Part shown: one piece after another, positions 51,074 to 60,974 of the stretch
How positions within the stretch are numbered: the first letter of the stretch is position 1
Layout of the letters: the number at the start of each line of letters is the position of its first letter
Source: Anaeromyxobacter oryzae
Lineage (GTDB): Bacteria; Myxococcota; Myxococcia; Myxococcales; Anaeromyxobacteraceae
Reading direction: 5' to 3'
DNA: 64,000 bases
Assembly (NCBI RefSeq): GCF_023169945.1
Contig: NZ_AP025591.1
Span: 2,564,501 to 2,628,500 of the forward strand
The notes under the pieces: generated by a model
What the model saw: the letters and a program-made list of their open reading frames with translations, nothing else
The model's database searches: none
What the model was told of the DNA's origin: nothing
Program-made: the position numbers and the translations under genes

Positions 51074-51778
51074 CTACCGCGGCGGGCGGCCGTCGATTCC
51101 CGCCCGCTCGGAGGCGGCGAGCTCGTCCGCCCGGAGCGTGACGAGGCGCGGCCCGCCCTCGCCGAGCTCGAGGTACTCGAGCCGGTCGTCGTGCAGCGCG
51201 CCGGCGTTCGCGTAGCGGTCGCCCGCGGCGAGGTACGCCGCGTGGACGTGCCCGAACACGCCGAGGTCGAACCCCTCCCGCTCCACGATCGCGAGGCACC
51301 TCTCCCGGAAGATGGACACCATGCGGTCCCCGGCGGCGGCGCGGGCGGCGGCCTCCGCCAGCCACGCCGCGCCGCGGACGGCGGCGAGCCGCCCGAAGCG
51401 GCGCGAGATGCCGTCCCCGAGCCGGCCGAGCGCCGAGCTGTTCACCGGATCGGCGGCGTGGCCGTGCATCACGAGCACCCGTCCGGCGCCGGGCGCGTCG
51501 AGGACCACGCGCGCCTCGCCCGCGTCCGGGTCGTGGTTCCCGCAGGTCCGCCGGAGCCGCCCCGCCGCGCGGAGCGTGGCGAGCTCGGCCGCGACCTCCG
51601 GGTGGGCGGCCTCACCGCGGCCGGCCCCGGCGAAGAGGTCGTCGAAGACGTCGCCGTTCAGGACGACGAGCGCGCCGTCGGCCCGGGCGCGGGCGAGGAA
51701 GGCGCGGGCGAGGCGGCCGTGCCGGGCCGGGCTGCGGGGCGCCAGGTGCCAGTCGCTCGCGATCCGGACGAGGGTCAC
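51074..51778 (-). CDS. Calcineurin-like metallophosphoesterase (LpxH-like)
   Basis: 234 residues from a GTG at 51778 in a GTGA overlap with the acyltransferase. Metal-binding motifs in order: ASDWHLAP, LNGDVFDDL, GNHDPDA, LVMHGHAADP and FGHVHAAY. The DWHL and GHVHAAY forms are those of UDP-2,3-diacylglucosamine pyrophosphatase and related lipid phosphoesterases. In this operon a plausible task is dephosphorylating phosphatidylinositol-phosphate, or cleaving a nucleotide-lipid diphosphate. That is inference; LpxH itself belongs to lipid A synthesis, for which no other gene is present here. Confidence 0.8.
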   Translation of the reverse strand: MTLVRIASDWHLAPRSPARHGRLARAFLARARADGALVVLNGDVFDDLFAGAGRGEAAHPEVAAELATLRAAGRLRRTCGNHDPDAGEARVVLDAPGAGRVLVMHGHAADPVNSSALGRLGDGISRRFGRLAAVRGAAWLAEAAARAAAGDRMVSIFRERCLAIVEREGFDLGVFGHVHAAYLAAGDRYANAGALHDDRLEYLELGEGGPRLVTLRADELAASERAGIDGRPPR

Positions 51779-52527
51779 GGCCCCCGCTCGCGGCGCGCCG
51801 CCCGGAGCCCGTCGTAGAGCGCCTGCGTCCGCTCGCGGGCGAGGGTGTGGATGGGCTTCACCACGTCGAGGTCGCGGAGCCCTTCGGGCGCGCGCTCCAC
51901 CGGGATGGGCTCCCCGACGGCCATGTCGAACCGCGCGGGGAGCGGGACGGGCGACCAGAACGAGAGCTTCTTCCAGCGGAAGCCCGGGTAGGCCTCCGCG
52001 CCCCCGACGATGGCGATCGGGACGATCGGCACCCCCGTCGCGAGCGCGAGCCTCACGAACCCGTACCGTCCGTCCCAGCGCAGCCGGTAGAAGTCCCGCG
52101 CCGGCTGCGCCTCGCGCATGCCGCCGGGCGTCACGAGGAGCTGCTCGCCGCGCTCGAGCACCGCGACGCACGCGTCCTCGCTCGTGCCGATGGTGCCCGC
52201 GAACTGCTTCACGACCGGCAGCCCGGGGATCGCCTTCTCGATCTTGGAGTCCGCAGCGACGATCCGCAGGCCCGTGAAGCCCTGCCCGGTCTCGTGGAAC
52301 TCCTTCCAGCCGAGCATGTAGCAGGCGAGGACCAGGTCGACGACGAGGTAGCCGGCGCCGTGCAGCGCCACGTAGATGCACGGCCCCCTCGGCGGCGGCG
52401 CGCCCGTGAGCGTGAGCCGGTGGTACCGCGTCATCGTGCGGGCCCAGGGCAGGATGAGGCGCCGGTAGAACCAGTGCTCCGGGTCGAGGCGCGGCGGGGT
52501 TCCGGCCGGCGTCGCGGGATCGTTCAC
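51775..52527 (-). CDS. Lysophospholipid-acyltransferase-family protein (second)
   Basis: 250 residues. PlsC/LPLAT-like fold: VALHGAGYLVVDLVLACYML carries the catalytic His (HxxxxD-like spacing, loosened), and LLVTPGGMREAQPARDFYRL is the substrate-binding PEG/R block. Related to the DGAT2/LPLAT group that acylates lipid-linked hydroxyls. No signal peptide and no strong TM helix, so it is membrane-associated. Overlaps the upstream acyltransferase (ATGA) and the downstream phosphoesterase (GTGA). Probably adds an acyl chain to the inositol glycolipid, as PatA does in mycobacteria. Confidence 0.8.
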   Translation of the reverse strand: MNDPATPAGTPPRLDPEHWFYRRLILPWARTMTRYHRLTLTGAPPPRGPCIYVALHGAGYLVVDLVLACYMLGWKEFHETGQGFTGLRIVAADSKIEKAIPGLPVVKQFAGTIGTSEDACVAVLERGEQLLVTPGGMREAQPARDFYRLRWDGRYGFVRLALATGVPIVPIAIVGGAEAYPGFRWKKLSFWSPVPLPARFDMAVGEPIPVERAPEGLRDLDVVKPIHTLARERTQALYDGLRAARRERGP

Positions 52528-53240
52528 GTGAGGCTCCAGGGCTTGCGGCGGGCTCGGGTGGCGTCGTCGAGGAGCGCCTGCGTCGCGCGGGCGGCCCCCT
52601 CGGCGAAGCCGGCGACCGCGGCGGCGTCGCCGGCGTCCGGTGGCGCGAGCGTCTCGCCGAACCAGAAGTCGAGCGGGACCGGCAACGGCAGGAGCGGCAG
52701 CCAGAGCGAGCCGCCCTTCCCGACCGAGAGCCGGGCCGGGTGCTGCTGGTCCGCGCCGGCGATGGCGAGCGGGACCACCGGCGCGCCCGCCTGCGCCGCG
52801 ATCCGGGCGAAGCCGCGCCGCCCCTTCCAGTCGATCCGGTCCGCCGCTCCGTACAGCTCCCGCGCGCCGCCGGGGAACATCAGCACCGACTCACCGCCGC
52901 GGAGCGCGCCGAGCGCGGCCTCCTCCGTCGCCTCGATGGTGCCGACGTGCCGGCGGATCCAGCTCGTGCCGGGCAGGCGGTGCAGCGAGGTGTTGCGCTT
53001 CTCCATCGGCCGGAACGGGACCCGGTCCTCGTCCCAGAAGGTGAGCAGGCCGAGGAGCATGATCTCGAAGTAGAGCCAGGTGCGCGGGTGCTTCGCGACG
53101 TACACGAGCGGCCGGTCCCTGGGGACGGCCTCGAGCCCGTGCACGCGCGGCCGGTACCAGAGCTTGAGCGCGCGGACGAGCGGTATGAGCACCGCCTCCT
53201 GGCGCCACGTGCGCGGGAACTTCCTCGGATCGCCCGTCAT
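52524..53240 (-). CDS. Lysophospholipid-acyltransferase-family protein (first)
   Basis: 238 residues. LPLAT fold: VYVAKHPRTWLYFEIMLLGL (catalytic His region), LMFPGGARELYGAADRIDWK (PGG(A/M)R block), VVPLAIAGADQQH, and a Pro/Leu-rich C-terminus (LWLPLLPLPVPLDFWFG). It is homologous to the second acyltransferase but clearly different in sequence, so the two likely acylate different positions. ATG at 53240 in an ATGA overlap with the glycosyltransferase stop; upstream in-frame codons belong to the antisense frame of that gene. Confidence 0.8.
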   Translation of the reverse strand: MTGDPRKFPRTWRQEAVLIPLVRALKLWYRPRVHGLEAVPRDRPLVYVAKHPRTWLYFEIMLLGLLTFWDEDRVPFRPMEKRNTSLHRLPGTSWIRRHVGTIEATEEAALGALRGGESVLMFPGGARELYGAADRIDWKGRRGFARIAAQAGAPVVPLAIAGADQQHPARLSVGKGGSLWLPLLPLPVPLDFWFGETLAPPDAGDAAAVAGFAEGAARATQALLDDATRARRKPWSLT

Positions 53241-54376
53241 CCAGCCCGACCGCCGGCGTGGGCGAGCGCGGCCGGCGCGACCTCCGCGGCGTGGATCGCC
53301 GACCGGTAGATGTGCAGGACCCGCCCCGCGACGCGCGTCCAGCAGAGCGCGTCCGCCCGGGCGCGGCCCCGCGCGACGAGCCGCTGCCGCAGCTCCGGGT
53401 CCTGCCCGGCGCGCCAGAGCGCCACCGCGAGCTGGCCCGCGTCGCCGGCGGGTGCGAGGAGCGCCGCGCCGCGGGCCGCCTCCGCGTACCCCGGGATGTC
53501 GCTCGCCACCACCGGGCAACCTGCCGCCATCGCCTCCACGAGCACCATCCCGAAGCTCTCGCCGCCGAGCGACGGCGCGCAGAACACGTCGCTCTCCCTG
53601 TAACGGAGGGCGAGCTCCGCGTCCGAGAGCCGGCCGTGGAAGCGCACCCCGAGCCGCTCGGCGCGCCGCTGGTACCGCTCGCGCGGGCCGACGCCCACCA
53701 CGTCGACCTCGATCGCCCGCCCCTGGGTGCGGAGCAGCGTCATCGCGTCGAGCAGCACGGTGAAGCCCTTCCGTGGCTCGCCGTACCGGCCGACGAAGAG
53801 GACGCGCACCGGCCGCGGCGGGCGGACGAGCGCAGGCGCGGGATCGAGCGCCGCGGCGAAGCGGCCGAGGTCGACGCCGTTCGGGATGACCGCGGTCCGG
53901 CCGCGGTAGATCGTCCGCGAGAAGCGCTTCGCCTCGCGAGACACGGCGATGCCGAACGCGATCCGCGACAGGCCGCCGGACGCGACGCGCCGCAGGACCT
54001 TCTGGAGCGGGAGCTCGCGCTCGGCGTTCGCGTGGAACGTCGCGACCACCGGCGCGCCCGCGAAGCGGAGCGCGTGGCGGCCGGGGCCGGGCACGATGGG
54101 CTCGTGCACGTGCACCACGTCGAACGCGTTCGCCTCGAGGAGCGACCGCGTGGCGCGCGGCGGGACGAGGAGGCCGATGCGGGCCACCGAGCCGTTCGCC
54201 CGGACCGGCACGACCCCGCGGAGCCCCTCGCAGCCCTCCGGCACCTTCCCGCTCGCCGGGCCGACGACGCGGGCCTGGTGCCCGAGCGCGCCGAGCGCGC
54301 GCGAGAGGCTCACCGCGTGCCGGTTCACGCCGCCCTCGTGCGTGAGGTCGTACGGCGTGAAGATGCAGATCCTCAC
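53237..54376 (-). CDS. GT4 glycosyltransferase, PimA/PimB-like
   Basis: 379 residues. GT-B fold: N-terminal RICIFTPYDLTHEGGVNRHA (acceptor side, the PimA-like glycine-rich start), VHVHEPIVPG, NGVDLGRF, VLFVGRYGEPRKGF and the donor-binding EX7E region GGESFGMVLVEAMAAGCPVV. Family GT4 includes PimA and PimB', which move mannose from GDP-Man to phosphatidylinositol. Sugar donor unknown here. GTG at 54376 overlaps the CDP-alcohol transferase stop; its own stop overlaps the first acyltransferase. Gene order CDP-alcohol transferase, PimA-like, acyltransferase mirrors the mycobacterial pgsA1/patA/pimA group. Confidence 0.85.
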   Translation of the reverse strand: MRICIFTPYDLTHEGGVNRHAVSLSRALGALGHQARVVGPASGKVPEGCEGLRGVVPVRANGSVARIGLLVPPRATRSLLEANAFDVVHVHEPIVPGPGRHALRFAGAPVVATFHANAERELPLQKVLRRVASGGLSRIAFGIAVSREAKRFSRTIYRGRTAVIPNGVDLGRFAAALDPAPALVRPPRPVRVLFVGRYGEPRKGFTVLLDAMTLLRTQGRAIEVDVVGVGPRERYQRRAERLGVRFHGRLSDAELALRYRESDVFCAPSLGGESFGMVLVEAMAAGCPVVASDIPGYAEAARGAALLAPAGDAGQLAVALWRAGQDPELRQRLVARGRARADALCWTRVAGRVLHIYRSAIHAAEVAPAALAHAGGRAG

Positions 54377-55149
54377 GCGGCGCCCTCGGGCGGCGTGCCG
54401 GGCGCCGCTGCGCCGGCGTCGCCGCGGCGCAGGAGCTGGTGGATGACCACCATCCGGCCGAGCGCGGTCGCGCCGGCGCCCACCGCGATGAGCGCGCACG
54501 CGCCCTCGACGAGCGCCACCGCCCGGACCGGCTCGAGGAACGCCGCGGCGAGCAGCGCCGCCATGAGCAGGACGACGCGGTGCGGCCGCTCGAGCCCGAA
54601 GGTGGGGCAGGCCACGCCGAGCCCCTCGCCGCGCGCGCGGGCGTAGCTCACCATCACCGAGCCGGAGAGCGCCGCCACCGCCCAGCCCACGCCGGCGCGG
54701 TCGGGGAACGCGACCGCGAAGCCGGCGAAGAGCGCGATCTCCGAGACGCGATCGAGGTTCGAGTCGAGGAACGCGCCCGCCGGGCTCTGCTGCCCGGTGG
54801 AGCGCGCGAGCTCGCCGTCGAGGAGGTCGCCGATGGAGCCCCACACCAGCAGGACGCCCGCCCACCCCCACGCGCCCTGGGACGCGGCGAGGCCGGCGAG
54901 CACGTTCAGGACGAGCCCGTACGCGGTGACCGCGTTCGGGGTGAGCCCGAGGCGCGCCGCCGCGTCGTGCATCGGCCGCGTCACCCAGTACGCCCAGCCC
55001 CCGAGGACCGCGATGAGCCCCCGGTAGCCGGCGAGGCGCGCGGGCCGCGGCGGGCGGGCGAGGACGTACGCCACGACCGTCGCGGCCGCGAGGGCCGCGT
55101 GCAGGAGGATCGCGACGGCGGCGCTGTCGCTCATGGCCCGCGGGCTCAT
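54373..55149 (-). CDS. CDP-alcohol phosphatidyltransferase, probable phosphatidylinositol(-phosphate) synthase
   Basis: 258 residues, six TM helices. The full catalytic signature D108-xx-D111-G112-xx-A115-R116-x8-G125-xxx-D129-xxx-D133 is intact. SYARARGEGLG following it resembles the inositol-phosphate pocket of PgsA1-type enzymes rather than PgsA (glycerol) enzymes. I infer CDP-diacylglycerol plus inositol-3-phosphate giving phosphatidylinositol-phosphate, since an inositol-phosphate synthase gene lies 12 bases upstream. The alternative is another alcohol acceptor. Start ATG at 55149; the next in-frame ATG (residue 6) is also plausible. Coupled in GTGA to the glycosyltransferase. Confidence 0.85.
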   Translation of the reverse strand: MSPRAMSDSAAVAILLHAALAAATVVAYVLARPPRPARLAGYRGLIAVLGGWAYWVTRPMHDAAARLGLTPNAVTAYGLVLNVLAGLAASQGAWGWAGVLLVWGSIGDLLDGELARSTGQQSPAGAFLDSNLDRVSEIALFAGFAVAFPDRAGVGWAVAALSGSVMVSYARARGEGLGVACPTFGLERPHRVVLLMAALLAAAFLEPVRAVALVEGACALIAVGAGATALGRMVVIHQLLRRGDAGAAAPGTPPEGAA

Positions 55150-55161
55150 CCCGCCGCCGCC

Positions 55162-56463
<1,302 letters not shown>

Positions 56464-56733
56464 GTGCACCTCTGGGCGGTGGCCGCGAGGAGCGCGGCGC
56501 CTTTCGTCGCCCGGGTTTTCGCGGGCTTCCGTGGGTGGGAGCCCCGCGATGCTTCGCGGCAGACCCTGCCGGTGGCGGGTTTCTACCGCAAGGCGCGGCG
56601 TCGCGGAAGAGTGACGCGCGTGCGTCACCCGTGCCCGGGAGGCCCACGTTCCGCGAGATCATTCCTTGCCTGAGATCACGGCACGGCGCGCGGCGCGATC
56701 TCCGTTAATCTCCAGCGCCGGGAGCGAGACGCT
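56464..56733. promoter_or_regulatory. Divergent gap between inositol-lipid operon and ppx, with palindrome
   Basis: 270 bases. The one clear element is a perfect inverted repeat GTGACGC-GCGT-GCGTCAC at 56611-56628, of operator size and symmetry, about 150 bases before ino1 and 106 before ppx. GTTAAT at about 56704 is the only AT-rich stretch near ppx. No tRNA or small gene is seen. Confidence 0.45.
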
Positions 56734-58239
56734 TTGCGCAAGGGGCACGACCGGATCCTCGCGGCGATCGACGTCGGCACGAACGCCGTCCGGCTCGAGA
56801 TCGCGCGCCCGCTCGCGGACGGCTCGCTCGAGACGCTGCATCAGGAGCGCGATCCCGTCCGGCCGGGAGAGGGCGTGTTCGCGACGGGCGCCCTCGCGCG
56901 CCCCGTCGCCGACCGCCTCCTCGCGACCCTGCGCCGCTACGGCGCTCTCTGCCGCCGGTACCGCGCCCGGGTGCGCGCGGTCGCCACGAGCGCCGTCCGC
57001 GAGGCGAGGAACCGCGAAGACATCGTGCGCCGTGCGCGCGAGGAGGCGGGTATCGAGCTCGAGGTGGTCTCGGGGCGGGAGGAGGCGCGGCTCATCTGCC
57101 TCGGCGTCCTCGCGGGGCGCCCCGCGGGGGCGCGCGCGCTCGTGATCGACATCGGCGGCGGCTCCACGGAGATCGCGCCCGCGGTCGGCGAGAAGCCGTC
57201 GTCGCTCTACAGCGTGCCGGTGGGCGCGGTCCGGCTCACCGAGATCTTCTCGTCGTCGAACCGCGTCTCGCCCGAGCGCCTCTCGGTGATGCGGAGCTTC
57301 GCCTCCGAGGCGTTCCGCGACTCCATCCCGAAGGGCTTCCCCCGCTTCAGCCACGCGCTCGGGAGCTCCGGGACCATCAACGCCATCGTCGCGGCGCGAG
57401 GAGACGCGCGGCGGCTCTCGCTGCGGCGCCTCTCGCGGGCGGTGGAGGACATGGCCGCGATGAGCCTCGCGGAGCGCCGGAGGACGTTCGAGCCGAAGCG
57501 CGCGGAGATCATCGTCGCGGGCGCGGTCATCCTCGAGACGGCCATGGGCGAGCTCGGGCTCGAGCACATCGTGGCGGTGGACACGGGCCTCCGCGACGGC
57601 ATCCTCCGCGACCTCGCCCGGCGATCCCCGGGCGCCGTCGCCGCCGCCGCGGCCGACCGGACGGAGGCCGCGCTCGCGCTCGGGCGGCGCTTCGCGTTCG
57701 ACGAGCGGCACGCGACGCAGGTCGCGCGGCTCGCCCTCTCGCTCTTCGACCAGCTCACGACGCTCCACGGCCTCCCGGCGAGCGCGCGGGGGATCCTCGA
57801 GGCCGCGGCGCTCCTCCACGACGTCGGCCACGCGGTGTCCCCGAGCCGCCACCACAAGCACACCTACTATCTCCTCCTGAACGCCGACATCCCGGGGTTC
57901 TCGGATCCCGAGCGACGGCTCGTCGCGCTCGTCGCGCGCTACCACCGCCGGAGCGCGCCGGAGCGCCACCGCGAGGACCTCGCGGACCTGCCCGCCGCCG
58001 AGTTCCGCACCGTGCGCCGCCTCGTCGCGATCCTCCGGATCGCCGACGCCCTCGACCGGAGCCACCACCAGCCCGTGCACGACGTGCGGACCGCCTCGCA
58101 CGCCGGCGGCGTGCGCGTGGTCGCCCGCGTCCGCGGCGCGGTGGACCTCGAGCTCTGGGACGTCGCCCGCGAGGCGCCGCTCTTCCGCTCCGTGTTCGGG
58201 CGGCGCATCGAGGTCCTCCCCGGCCGCCGGGCGGTGTAG
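56734..58239 (+). CDS. Ppx/GppA exopolyphosphatase with C-terminal HD domain
   Basis: 501 residues. Actin-like ATPase-fold halves: AAIDVGTNAVRLEIA (phosphate 1), VATSAVREARNREDI, EVVSGREEARLICLGV and VIDIGGGSTEIAP (phosphate 2). The C-terminal half is an HD-type domain (EAAALLHDVGHAVSPSRHHKHTYY) as in full-length Ppx. It degrades polyphosphate and/or pppGpp. TTG start at 56734, preceded by GGGAGCGAGA. Divergent from the inositol-lipid operon. Confidence 0.9.
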   Translation: MRKGHDRILAAIDVGTNAVRLEIARPLADGSLETLHQERDPVRPGEGVFATGALARPVADRLLATLRRYGALCRRYRARVRAVATSAVREARNREDIVRRAREEAGIELEVVSGREEARLICLGVLAGRPAGARALVIDIGGGSTEIAPAVGEKPSSLYSVPVGAVRLTEIFSSSNRVSPERLSVMRSFASEAFRDSIPKGFPRFSHALGSSGTINAIVAARGDARRLSLRRLSRAVEDMAAMSLAERRRTFEPKRAEIIVAGAVILETAMGELGLEHIVAVDTGLRDGILRDLARRSPGAVAAAAADRTEAALALGRRFAFDERHATQVARLALSLFDQLTTLHGLPASARGILEAAALLHDVGHAVSPSRHHKHTYYLLLNADIPGFSDPERRLVALVARYHRRSAPERHREDLADLPAAEFRTVRRLVAILRIADALDRSHHQPVHDVRTASHAGGVRVVARVRGAVDLELWDVAREAPLFRSVFGRRIEVLPGRRAV

Positions 58240-58390
58240 GCGGCGCGCTCCCTCGGGGAGCTCGTGCCGCTCATCGGCGCGGTCCACGTGCGCGTCGTTC
58301 CGCGCTGGGCGTCGTGTCGACGATCCTCGACTGGTTCCCGTCGGCACCGGTTTGCGACCGCTCGCCCGCCCGGCGTAGGCTCGGGGGCGC

Positions 58391-59359
58391 GTGGTCCGCG
58401 CGCTCTCCGCCCTGCTCGCCTCGGCCGCCATCGTCGCGGGGGAGCGGCCGCCCGAGCCGCCGGCGGTCGCGCCGCCGTTCGCGGATCCGTCCCGCGCCGT
58501 CGCCCGGGCGCTCGCGGCCGCGCCCCCCGGCGGGCCCCGCGCGGCCGCCGCGACCCGGCCGCTCCTCGGCGCGCCGTACGCGCCGTCGCCGCTCGGCGAG
58601 GGCTCCGGGCCAGACGCCGACCCGCGCTTCCGGCTCGACGCCTTCGACTGCATGACGTTCGTCGAGACGGCGGTCGCGCTCGGCTCGGCCCGCACCCTCG
58701 CGGAGGCGCGCCGGCTCCTCGACGACGTCCGCTACGCCGGCTCACCCGCGCTCGCGTCCCGGAACCACGAGGTGCTCTCGCAGTGGATCCCGGCGGCGCT
58801 CGCGAAGGGGTTCGTCCGCGACGTCACCCGGGAGGTCGCGGGGGAGCGCGCGCGGTGGATCGAGGAGACGTACGACGTCCCGAGCTGGGAGGCAGTCCGC
58901 CGCGCCGGCCGGGCCATCCCGGGGCTGCCCCGCGCGCGGCTGCCAGCGGGGACCTTCGGGGCGTGGATCGTCCCGGCCGAGGACGCCGCGGCGGTCGCGC
59001 CGGCGATCCCGGACGGCGCGATCGTCTTCGTCGTCCGCGCCCACGCGGAGGCCCGCGCGACGCGGATCACGCACGCGGGGCTGGTCGTGACGGCCCCCGG
59101 CGGCGCGCGCCGCGTCCGGCACGCGACCTCCACGCTCGGCGTCGCTCGCGTCATCGAGGAGCCGGTGGACCGCTTCCTCGCGCGCGAGGCGAAGGCCCAT
59201 CCGCGCTGGCCGGTGGACGGCCTCCTGGTGCTCGAGATCGCCGACTCGACGGCGCGAGCGACGACCCTCGCTGGCGAGACCACGCGCGCGGCCGCTCGCC
59301 CGCCGGGTGAGCCGACGGTCGCGCCGGCGCCCGTCTCCGCGCCCGCGCCGCGGCTGTAG
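58391..59359 (+). CDS. Secreted DUF1460 (NlpC/P60-like) cell-wall enzyme
   Basis: 322 residues. Short signal peptide about 1-16. LDAFDCMTFVETAVAL holds the catalytic cysteine C87 of the DUF1460 group; the histidine partner is probably in ITHAGLVVTAPGG, with RVRHATSTLGVARVI near it. This family trims peptidoglycan stem peptides or amidates. A Pro/Ala tail ends the chain. GTG at 58391; TAGGCT at 58376-58381, with TTGCGA 18 bases earlier, could be its promoter with an almost absent leader. Lies after ppx on the same strand, 151-base gap. Confidence 0.8.
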   Translation: MVRALSALLASAAIVAGERPPEPPAVAPPFADPSRAVARALAAAPPGGPRAAAATRPLLGAPYAPSPLGEGSGPDADPRFRLDAFDCMTFVETAVALGSARTLAEARRLLDDVRYAGSPALASRNHEVLSQWIPAALAKGFVRDVTREVAGERARWIEETYDVPSWEAVRRAGRAIPGLPRARLPAGTFGAWIVPAEDAAAVAPAIPDGAIVFVVRAHAEARATRITHAGLVVTAPGGARRVRHATSTLGVARVIEEPVDRFLAREAKAHPRWPVDGLLVLEIADSTARATTLAGETTRAAARPPGEPTVAPAPVSAPAPRL

Positions 59360-59422
59360 GTGGTTGCCCCACGCTGCGTTGGTGTCGATCTTCCTCTCGC
59401 CGAGGGGAAGCGGGGGGGACCG

Positions 59423-59929
59423 ATGTTCGAGGCGGGGGGTGCCGGGGCGAGGCGGACGGAGGAGGTCGCTGACCTTCCCGTCCGCCTCGCCCTCGGCGGG
59501 TCGATGCTCTACCACGGCCTCGCGAAGCTGCGCGGCGAGGGGCCGTCGCAGACCGGGCAGATGTTCGAGAGCGTGGGGCTGAAGCCCGGGCGCGGCCTCG
59601 CGCTCGCGACGGGGATCGCCGAGACCGTCGCCGGGGGGCTCGCGATCCTGGGGATCGCGACGCGGCCGGCCGCGATCGCCGTGCTCGTCACGCAAGCCGT
59701 CGCGATCTGGAAGGTGCAGGCGCCCAAGGGCTACGACATCGTGAAGGGTGGGATGGAGTACAACCTCGCCCTCATCGCGATGTCGCTCGGCCTCCTCGCG
59801 ACGCGACCGGGCGCGGTCTCCCTGCACCGCGCGGCGCTCCGGCGCGGCCGCCTCGGCGGGCTCACGTCGATGTTCCGGCGGGAGCTGCCGATGACGTTCG
59901 CGGATCGGGCGCTCGCGATCGTGCACTAG
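59423..59929 (+). CDS. DoxX-family membrane protein
   Basis: 168 residues, four TM helices. DoxX pattern: LPVRLALGGSMLYHGLAKL, then GLKPGRGLALATGIAETVAGGLAILG, and EYNLALIAMSLGLLA. DoxX proteins are linked to sulfur or quinone-related redox and stress defence, but the activity is not settled. Start set at the ATG at 59423, preceded by a G-rich run, instead of an earlier GTG at 59360. It follows the DUF1460 gene by 63 bases. Confidence 0.8.
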   Translation: MFEAGGAGARRTEEVADLPVRLALGGSMLYHGLAKLRGEGPSQTGQMFESVGLKPGRGLALATGIAETVAGGLAILGIATRPAAIAVLVTQAVAIWKVQAPKGYDIVKGGMEYNLALIAMSLGLLATRPGAVSLHRAALRRGRLGGLTSMFRRELPMTFADRALAIVH

Positions 59930-60140
59930 CGGCGACCGAGACCGGTACCGCCTCTCCCCTCCGCCTCACCGTTCGGCCGGGTCGCGACGCGTGGCGTCGG
60001 AGTGGGAGGTCGCGCCCGCTCGCGCCGGCGCGGCGCTCGGCACGACGGGGTGAGGGGTTGGAGGCCGTGCTCGTTCGGGTCCGCCGCCACCCCCCCTCGC
60101 TGAAATGTCACGGAAATTCGTTGGCTGCCTCCCTGTTCGT

Positions 60141-60168
60141 TTGACAGGGTGGCGGCAGCGCGTGAAAT
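60141..60168 (+). promoter_or_regulatory. Sigma-70-type promoter of the YIP1-TolC-MacAB operon
   Basis: Perfect TTGACA (60141-60146), 16-base spacer, then TGAAAT (60163-60168), in an otherwise GC-rich gap. Transcription would start near 60175, leaving a leader of about 35 bases before the ATG at 60211. Confidence 0.6.
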
Positions 60169-60210
60169 ACCGCGCGCCCGCCCGCCGTAGGGGCCGGGCA
60201 CGAGGCGTCC

Positions 60211-60962
60211 ATGACGACATCCGAGATCTCCAGCGACGGCGCCGTCCTCGTGTCGACGCTCGCCGCCCCGGGCCGGGGCCTGGCCGCGGTGGCGGTGCGG
60301 CGCCGCGCCGCGCCGGGCTCGCGCTCGCGCTCGCGACGCTCGCCGCCGTGGCGACCGCCGCCGTCGTCGTGCCCAGGGTCGACTATGGCGCGGCGGCCGA
60401 CGCGAAGCTCCAGCCCGGCCCCGAGGGGCAGGAGCCGACGCCCTTCGAGCGCGAGCAGGCCGCCGTGACGGCCCGGAAGCTCGGCCAGATCGCCGGGTGG
60501 GCCGGGGCGCTCGCGCTGCCGTCCCTCCTCGCGCTCGCCGCCGCCGGGTTCCTCGCGCTCGGCTTCCGCGTCGCGGGGACGCGGCCGCCGTTCCGCGGCA
60601 CGCTCGCGGTGGTCGCGCACGGGATGCTGCCGGTATGGCTCGGCGGCCTCCTCGCGATCCCCGCGGCGATCGTGCGCGCGCCGATCCCGCCGATGCAGGC
60701 CGGCCGCCTCGTCCCCTCGAGCCTCGCCGCGCTCCTCCCGCCCGGTGCGCCGCCGCCGCTCTGGGCCTTCCTCTCGGCCTTCGATCTCTTCGGCCTCTGG
60801 TCCGTCGCCCTGGTGGCGCTCGGGATGGCGCGCCTGTCCGGCGCCTCCCGCGCGCGCGCCTTCACCGTCACCGTCGTGCTCTTCCTCGCGTACGTCGCCC
60901 TCCTGAAGGTGGTCCCCGCCGCGCAGCTCGCGGCCGGTGGCCCCGGCCCCGGTCCCCGGTAG
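60211..60962 (+). pseudogene. YIP1-family membrane protein with an N-terminal frameshift
   Basis: The ATG at 60211 opens a plausible start ([20 protein letters not shown], then GRGLAAVA), but the frame then turns to Arg/Ser-rich nonsense. The membrane protein continues in the next frame from about 60300 ([20 protein letters not shown]) through four or five helices to the stop at 60962, including [18 protein letters not shown] and [17 protein letters not shown]. One base added between about 60285 and 60310 gives a single 250-residue YIP1-like protein. Either a mutation or a sequence error in GC-rich DNA. Reading the second frame from the GTG at 60162 or ATG at 60105 would add a basic, unnatural N-terminus. 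TolC follows after 12 bases. Confidence 0.65.
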
Positions 60963-60974
60963 CCCCGAGATCCC

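Noticed and set aside
59930..60140. Possible tRNA or small RNA in the gap before the efflux operon
   Set aside because: No cloverleaf, no T-loop GTTCGA-type sequence with matching stems. Only a promoter-like pair at its end.
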